Of a stretch of DNA of 5,065 bases, positions 5,056 through 5,065 are shown one piece after another. Numbering within the stretch: the first letter of the stretch is position 1; the number at the start of each line of letters is the position of its first letter. The DNA is taken from contig JAGYNX010000163.1 of the NCBI GenBank assembly GCA_018399855.1, forward strand, positions 1 to 5,065, read 5' to 3'. Source of the stretch: Spirochaetota bacterium. GTDB taxonomy: Bacteria > Spirochaetota > UBA4802 > UB4802. Made by a program: the position numbers and the translations under genes. The notes under the pieces are model-generated. The model did no database searches and had not been told where the DNA came from. It worked only from the letters and a program-made list of their open reading frames with translations.

Positions 5056-5065
5056 TTCACCTTTT

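Overview
The window looks like chromosomal DNA from a Gram-negative-type anaerobic or facultative bacterium of moderate GC. The gene families (an NDP-forming acyl-CoA synthetase, a short RRM protein starting MNIYVGNL, a DeaD/CsdA-type helicase and an SBF-family symporter) occur together in Desulfobacterota and Spirochaetota, among others. This assignment is inference and weak; nothing here fixes the taxon. There are no RNA genes, CRISPR arrays, insertion sequences or phage genes.

Left part (1-1590): a divergent pair. On the minus strand is the first 250 codons of an acyl-CoA synthetase (NDP-forming) alpha-type protein, cut by the window edge just before its expected catalytic-histidine segment. 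On the plus strand is a 203-residue TetR-family regulator. The 226-bp space between them holds three copies of one palindrome (half-site GGTTAGTGAA), centred at 791, 856 and 888, together with candidate promoters for both genes. The simplest reading is that the TetR protein controls the synthetase and itself in response to an acyl-CoA or related ligand.

Middle and right part (1578-5055): four genes, all on the minus strand. In transcription order they are an SBF/bile-acid:Na+ symporter-family transporter, a short RRM RNA-binding protein, a 67-residue protein with a basic N-terminal half and an acidic C-terminal half that starts with TTG, and a 541-residue DEAD-box RNA helicase with a C-terminal DbpA-type RNA-binding domain. 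The last three form an RNA-handling cluster of the kind linked to cold adaptation or ribosome assembly. The gaps between them (about 100-190 bp) and the stem-loops in two of these gaps suggest separate or partly coupled transcription rather than a tight operon.

The tetR and helicase genes converge and overlap tail to tail by 13 bp with no terminator between them. Codon third positions change sharply at that junction, from GC-rich in the synthetase/tetR pair to AT-rich in the RNA cluster, so the two halves may have different histories.

No clearly new system is visible. The points most worth a second look are the triple operator, the Arg in place of a Na+-ligand Gln in the symporter, and the small charged protein between the two RNA-binding genes.
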